A stretch of 64,000 nucleotides of DNA from Streptomyces bikiniensis (lineage in GTDB: Bacteria > Actinomycetota > Actinomycetes > Streptomycetales > Streptomycetaceae), in the NCBI GenBank assembly GCA_000716465.1, contig JNWL01000029.1, positions 14,976 through 78,975 of the forward strand, given 5' to 3'. Both the position numbers and the translations under genes were made by a program. The notes beneath the pieces are model-generated. The model did no database searches, was not told the origin of the DNA, and was given only the letters and a program-made list of their open reading frames with translations. Shown here piece after piece: positions 58,251 to 64,000 of the stretch (the first letter of the stretch is position 1; the number at the start of each line of letters is the position of its first letter).

Positions 58251-59346
58251 GTTTCTCGGCGGACGGCGCGCTCGACCGCCACCCCGCGAAGAGCGGCAGC
58301 TCCCCCTCGGAGTCGAGGACGACCACGCCGAAGGGCCGGTCGAAGGCGATCCGCTCCACGGCCTCCGGCCGGGGCGCGGCCGCGCTGCGGGCCATCCTGA
58401 CCTGGGTGGCGGCCGCCGCCTCGACGCCCTCCTCGGCGACCTCGACCACCGCCTCCTGCACCACCTTGTCGATGAACAGGCCGGCCGGGGAGAGGCCGGA
58501 GAAGTCGGCTCCGGGACGCAGGGCCAGGTCGAGGCCGAACGCGGCCAGGTGTGCGTTCACCTCCGTCTCCGTACGGAGGGTGAAGCGCGGCAGGAGGAGG
58601 TCGGCGGCGTCGGCGGCGAGCCGCTTCCGGGCCCCGGGGCCGGCCCAGGCGGCGGGCAGCACGTCCCCCGGCCCGGCCCCTTCCGCACCGAGCACGCACC
58701 GCACCAGTGCGGCCCTCTCTCCCGCACAGGGCAGCTCCACGACGGTGGCTCCGCCCGCGGACCAGACCGAAGCGGCGGGGACCCTCCGCCGCATGGTCGG
58801 CACGGGCCGGGTGCGTCCGCCCCCGTCGGTGAAGGGCTCGTCACGGGTGAGGTGCCGGGGAAAGGCCACGGCCCAGGAGGCCTTCAGGGCCAGGGCGTTG
58901 AGCAGCACGAGCTCCTCGGAGCCGTCGAGCACGAGCGGCAGCCCGTCGATCCGCCCGCCGGTGGCCTCCCGCGCCCACGCGTCGAGCACGCCCTGGGCGC
59001 CCTCGCCCAACTCCCCGAACCGCACGTCCGGCAGCCCCCTCCGGAACTCCTCGCGGACCGGCACCCGGGCCCACACGCCGGTGGCCGCCCCGACCCCGCC
59101 CGTCTCCCCGAGCCGCCGCCCGACCCCGGTCACGGCCCCGGCCGCCGCCTCCCCGCCGACCCCGAGCAGGCCGCGCAGCTCCTCACCGGTCCGCCCTCGC
59201 GCCCCGGCCGCGACGGCCCCGAGCGCCAGCCACAACCCGACCGGCGAAACGACGAAGTCCCCGTCACCGTCCCCGAGCCGGGCCAGCCAGCGCGCAGCCA
59301 GGGTCCGTACCATGTCCGCCGGGAGGGCGGGAGGAGTGCGGGTCAT
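58246..59346 (-). CDS. serpin family serine protease inhibitor
   Basis: 366 residues, full serpin length. Serpins trap proteases by a conformational change after cleavage of a reactive-centre loop. The hinge is EEGVEAAAATQVR (small residues, as needed for loop insertion), followed by FDRPFGVVVLDSEGELPLFAG, the signature near the C-terminus; the N-terminal FVVSPVGLWLALGAVAAGARG matches SP-type helix B. No signal peptide is visible, so it may act inside the cell. The stop lies 32 bases before the MarR start. GAGGGGAAG precedes the ATG. Divergent from the monooxygenase gene by 12 bases. Confidence 0.9.
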   Translation of the reverse strand: MTRTPPALPADMVRTLAARWLARLGDGDGDFVVSPVGLWLALGAVAAGARGRTGEELRGLLGVGGEAAAGAVTGVGRRLGETGGVGAATGVWARVPVREEFRRGLPDVRFGELGEGAQGVLDAWAREATGGRIDGLPLVLDGSEELVLLNALALKASWAVAFPRHLTRDEPFTDGGGRTRPVPTMRRRVPAASVWSAGGATVVELPCAGERAALVRCVLGAEGAGPGDVLPAAWAGPGARKRLAADAADLLLPRFTLRTETEVNAHLAAFGLDLALRPGADFSGLSPAGLFIDKVVQEAVVEVAEEGVEAAAATQVRMARSAAAPRPEAVERIAFDRPFGVVVLDSEGELPLFAGWRSSAPSAEKQ

Positions 59347-59351
59347 ATGCT
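59346..59351 (+). promoter_or_regulatory. -10 box of the monooxygenase gene, leaderless
   Basis: TATGCT ends 7 nt before the ATG at 59359 and overlaps the first codon of the divergent serpin gene. Confidence 0.45.
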
Positions 59352-59358
59352 TCCCCTC

Positions 59359-59685
59359 ATGAGCATCGTGAAGATCAACGTCCTAACCGTGCCGGCCGAG
59401 CAGCGCGAGGTGCTGGAGCAGCGGTTCGCCTCGCGGGCCGGGGCCGTGGAGGGGTCCGACGGGTTCGAGTGGTTCGAACTGCTGCGGCCCCTGGAGGGGA
59501 CCGACCAGTACCTGGTGTACACCCGCTGGCGCAGCGAGGAGGACTTCCAGAACTGGATGAACGGTTCCATGCGGGCCGCCCACCAGGGTGGCGGCGAGGG
59601 CGGGGGCGAGCGGCCGAAGCCCGCCGCGTCCGGGTCGACCCTGTGGTCGTTCGAGGTCGTCCAGCAGGCGGCGCCGAAGGGCTGA
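59359..59685 (+). CDS. antibiotic biosynthesis monooxygenase (ABM) domain protein
   Basis: 108 residues. ABM ferredoxin-like fold with KINVLTVPAEQREVLEQRFA, FEWFELLRPLEGTDQYLVYTRW and SEEDFQNWMNG. Members oxidise aromatic rings without cofactor or degrade haem; a mycobacterial-type haem-degrading (MhuD-like) relation is possible. Substrate unknown. Start ATG at 59359, leaderless. Confidence 0.85.
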   Translation: MSIVKINVLTVPAEQREVLEQRFASRAGAVEGSDGFEWFELLRPLEGTDQYLVYTRWRSEEDFQNWMNGSMRAAHQGGGEGGGERPKPAASGSTLWSFEVVQQAAPKG

Positions 59686-59737
59686 GCCCGGGAAATCCGG
59701 CTGCGCCGCCGGTCGCGCGCGTCCCACAATGGCGCGC

Positions 59738-60232
59738 GTGACCTGGACCTTCTCTCCCGAGCGCGTCGACACGCCGGACGCCACCGCCCTGCGCCGTGAC
59801 TACTACGACGAGGTCGCCAGCCGGTACTGGAAGCGGCCCGCGACGGCGGCCGAGATCGACGCGGGGCTGGCGGACGACGGGGCCGGGCTGCTCGCCCCGC
59901 CGACCGGTGACTTCCGGGTCGCCCGGTTCGGGGGCGAGCCGGCCGGGTGCGGCGGGGTGCTCCTCCTGGACGACGGCGGCGACGGCGGCGGGGTCCGCGC
60001 CGAGCTGACCCGGGTCTACCTGCGGCCCGCGTTCCGGGGCCGGGGCGGCGCCGGGGCCCTCCTGGCGGAACTGGAGGACGCCGCCCGCGCGCTCGGCGCC
60101 CGCCGGATGGTCCTCAACACGCGCCTGGACCTGATCGAGGCGCGGAACCTGTACGCGCGCCACGGGTACGCGGAGATACCGGCGTACTGCACCGGCCCGT
60201 ACGTGGAGGTCTGGTACGGCAAGGAGCTGTGA
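59738..60232 (+). CDS. GNAT family N-acetyltransferase
   Basis: 164 residues. ELTRVYLRPAFRGRGGAGALLAELE is the acetyl-CoA binding motif (RGRGGA), then ARNLYARHGYAEIPAY. The GTG at 59738 (MTWTFSPERVD) is chosen because CACAAT lies 7 nt upstream and family members begin this way; an ATG three codons earlier at 59729 is possible. Acceptor unknown. Confidence 0.87.
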   Translation: MTWTFSPERVDTPDATALRRDYYDEVASRYWKRPATAAEIDAGLADDGAGLLAPPTGDFRVARFGGEPAGCGGVLLLDDGGDGGGVRAELTRVYLRPAFRGRGGAGALLAELEDAARALGARRMVLNTRLDLIEARNLYARHGYAEIPAYCTGPYVEVWYGKEL

Positions 60233-60305
60233 GCGGTCCCGGGGGCGCGGACGCACTCCGCCGGACGACGGGAGCGCGCCTGCCGGCGGGGATCGGACCA
60301 CCCGC

Positions 60306-62447
<2,142 letters not shown>

Positions 62448-62537
62448 TTATGGCCTGTGGAGGGGCACGACTGTTCCCCCACTGGAAGGGGGTGGGCTGC
62501 ATAATCGCTCGCAGTTGCCTCGGGGAGGGGACCCATC

Positions 62538-63620
62538 ATGACCGGACACGTCTGTCCTGAATGCGGTGTACACAGACCTGGCTGCGCCTGCGCCCGGGCG
62601 GAACTGGCGGCGGCCGAGGACTTCGATCCGCTGCGGATCCGCCCGTACGTGACGCTGGACGCGCCGGAGGGGGCGGGGGGTTACGGGGCGGACGCCTCCG
62701 GGAGGGGGACCTTCGCCGCGGGAGAGGGTGCGTACGGGGCGGGTGCGGATGCGTACGGGGGAGGAGCGGGTGCGTACGGGGCGGGGGGCGCCGACGCGGG
62801 TCCGCCGACCGCCCGACTGGCGGCGGGCCGTCCGGAGGAGTACCCCGGGGAGCACCCGGGAGGCCACCCGTACGAGGCCGGCGCCGGGGGCGACCCCTTC
62901 GAGACGATGCCGCTGCTGCTGCGCGGGGCCGGCGAGGTGCCGCCCCCGTCCGGCGGGGGCCGGCCCCGGGGCCGCAGGCGCGGCGCCGCGATCGCGGCGG
63001 TGGCCGCCGTCGCGGTGGCGGGGACGGCGGCCCTGGCGGCGACCGCCCTGGGCGGCGCGGACCGGACGGACGACCGGGCGGCCGTGCCCGAGGTGACGAC
63101 GAGCGCGTCCCTGAACCTGGCCGTGTCGGAGGAGCCGTCCCCCTCCTCGGAGAGCCCGGAGCCGGCGTCGTCGTCCCCGACGCCGCGCCGGACGTCCGCG
63201 TCGCCCTCCGCTTCCCCGTCCGCCACGGCCACTCCCTCCGCCTCGGCCTCCGGCGCGACGGCGAGCCCCGGCGCGTCGACCGGCGCGGCCGCCCCTCCCT
63301 CCGTCACGGCCTCGGCGTCGCCGACGACCGCGCCGTCGGCGACGGGCGCGACGCCCTCGCGGACCCCGGAGGAGACGGAGGAGCCCGAGCGGGAGGTCGC
63401 CACCCTCAGCTACGGCGACCGGGGGCCCGAGGTGGAGGACCTCCAGTGGCGGCTGCGGGCCGCCTGGGTCTACTTCGGCCCCGTCGACGGCCGCTACGGC
63501 AACAAGGTCCGGGAGGCCGTGCGCGAGTTCCAGCGCTGGCGGTCGATCCAGGGCGATCCGCTGGGCGTGTACGGGCCGAGCACGCGCGAGGTGTTGGAGC
63601 GGGAGCAGCCGGGGGTTTGA
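62538..63620 (+). CDS. membrane-anchored peptidoglycan-binding protein
   Basis: 360 residues. The N-terminus carries CPECGVHRPGCACA, a cysteine-rich patch common in this family. Gly/Tyr-rich disordered region (about 45-100), one membrane helix (about 150-172), a Ser/Pro/Ala-rich extracytoplasmic stalk, and a C-terminal peptidoglycan-binding-1 domain (SYGDRGPEVEDLQWRLRAAW, GRYGNKVREAVREFQRW). GGGGAGGGG precedes the ATG. Probably links the membrane to the cell wall; no catalytic domain. Confidence 0.88.
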   Translation: MTGHVCPECGVHRPGCACARAELAAAEDFDPLRIRPYVTLDAPEGAGGYGADASGRGTFAAGEGAYGAGADAYGGGAGAYGAGGADAGPPTARLAAGRPEEYPGEHPGGHPYEAGAGGDPFETMPLLLRGAGEVPPPSGGGRPRGRRRGAAIAAVAAVAVAGTAALAATALGGADRTDDRAAVPEVTTSASLNLAVSEEPSPSSESPEPASSSPTPRRTSASPSASPSATATPSASASGATASPGASTGAAAPPSVTASASPTTAPSATGATPSRTPEETEEPEREVATLSYGDRGPEVEDLQWRLRAAWVYFGPVDGRYGNKVREAVREFQRWRSIQGDPLGVYGPSTREVLEREQPGV

Positions 63621-63838
63621 GCGGCGGGGAGGACGGGAGCGGGGCTGGGACCGGGATCGAGACCGGGGCCGGGGCGGAATCGGGGCGGGATCGGGGCCGG
63701 GGCGGGGATCGAGACCGAGGCCGGGGCGGAACCGGGACCGGGGCCGGGATCGAGACCGAGGCCGGGGCAGGACCGGGGCCGGGGCTGGGATCGGGGCCGG
63801 GGCTGGGAGCGGGGCCGGGGCTGGGAGCGAGGCGGCAA
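63621..63838. repeat. G-rich degenerate tandem repeat (GGGGCC/GGGATC units)
   Basis: After the stop codon an array of about 12-18 bp units of the form CGGGGCCGGGGCTGGGATC runs to 63838. It has strong G-quadruplex potential on the plus strand and would slip easily. It is the likely reason the contig ends here. The remaining native bases to 63944 hold no gene. Confidence 0.85.
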
Positions 63839-63944
63839 GGGAGCTGAGGGTCTGAGGTGGCAGGTCTCCGGTCGCCCGGTCGCGAGTCCTTCCGGTCTCC
63901 CCCAGCCCCCGGTTCCCAGCCCTCCCAGTCACCCGACCCCGGTC

Positions 63945-64000
63945 CTGTCTCTTATACACATCTCCGAGCCCACGAGACTAAGGCGAATCTCGTATGCCGT
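63945..64000 (+). other. Illumina Nextera adapter, i7 index and P7 sequence (artefact)
   Basis: CTGTCTCTTATACACATCTC starts at 63945; the full 34-nt Nextera transposase read-through ends at 63978, followed by TAAGGCGA (63979-63986), the N701 index, and ATCTCGTATGCCGT (63987-64000), the start of the P7 flow-cell sequence. It is not part of the genome. Any frame read leftwards from here begins with the well-known false peptide MYKRQ. Confidence 0.99.

Noticed and set aside
62448..63959. 503-codon minus-strand frame beginning MYKRQ
   Set aside because: Its start lies in Illumina adapter sequence; the rest is antisense to the peptidoglycan-binding protein.

Overview
The window is a 64 kb piece of a very GC-rich actinobacterial chromosome, almost certainly Streptomyces or a close relative. 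The signs are strong third-position GC, many GTG starts and 4-base ATGA/GTGA gene overlaps, an XRE(DUF5753)-DUF397-ATPase cluster of the whiJ/abaA type, DUF6087 and DUF2330 proteins, and a bifunctional RNase H/acid phosphatase. Its right end is not biological: the last 56 bases are Illumina Nextera adapter plus index, so this is the end of an untrimmed contig. Three genes carry an apparent frameshift or in-frame stop, which should be read with that quality warning in mind.

Layout. 1-7.8 kb: DHA2 efflux pump (truncated by the window), Rsm22-like methyltransferase, Bcr/CflA efflux pump, Gfo/Idh/MocA oxidoreductase, Tat-exported PhoD-type phosphatase, SDR, NTF2-like protein. 7.9-11.65 kb: accessory patch with an orphan Rv0909-type antitoxin, a class I Fic toxin-antitoxin pair, an IS630 remnant, a small hypothetical gene with an internal duplication, a regulator fragment and a DUF6087 gene. 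The right part of this patch is bounded by two copies of the last 25 nt of rnpB, as if a small element had integrated into the 3' end of the RNase P RNA gene. 11.65-23.4 kb: mostly core genes (rnpB, MerR regulator plus membrane protein, RNB exoribonuclease, YaaA, KDPG aldolase, GNAT, RNase H/phosphatase - zinc-ribbon - Nif3 operon, a MaoC dehydratase with an in-frame amber codon). 23.9-29.1 kb: response regulator, frameshifted alpha/beta hydrolase, AraC regulator, DHA2 pump, small hypotheticals.

29.1-34.9 kb: a 1642-residue secreted polymorphic toxin (signal peptide, ricin-type lectin, about 600 residues of Ala-rich coiled coil, Hint domain, C-terminal RNase-A-like CdiA-type toxin domain) followed by a candidate immunity gene. 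35.4-42.8 kb: whiJ/abaA-like cluster, methyltransferase, large membrane protein, lipoprotein amidase, DUF5336-like protein. 43.5-47.8 kb: glycosyltransferase, methyltransferase and alpha/alpha-toroid operon next to a KstR-like TetR gene. A KstR-type box overlaps the predicted promoter of that operon, and a second box lies just downstream of the predicted MaoC promoter at 23.5 kb. 48.5-54.4 kb: a cobalamin riboswitch followed by five overlapping genes that look like a complete vitamin B12 uptake system (secreted alpha/alpha-toroid protein, second surface protein, EcfT, fused EcfA, S component). 54.6-63.6 kb: SLT transglycosylase, DUF2330 protein, O-methyltransferase, IS5-type remnant, MarR pair, a bacterial serpin, monooxygenase, GNAT, a DHA2 pump fused to a winged-helix domain, and a peptidoglycan-binding membrane protein.

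A recurrent regulatory theme is a TANNNT-like -10 hexamer 6-8 nt before the start codon without a Shine-Dalgarno sequence, seen at about thirteen genes and predicting leaderless mRNAs.
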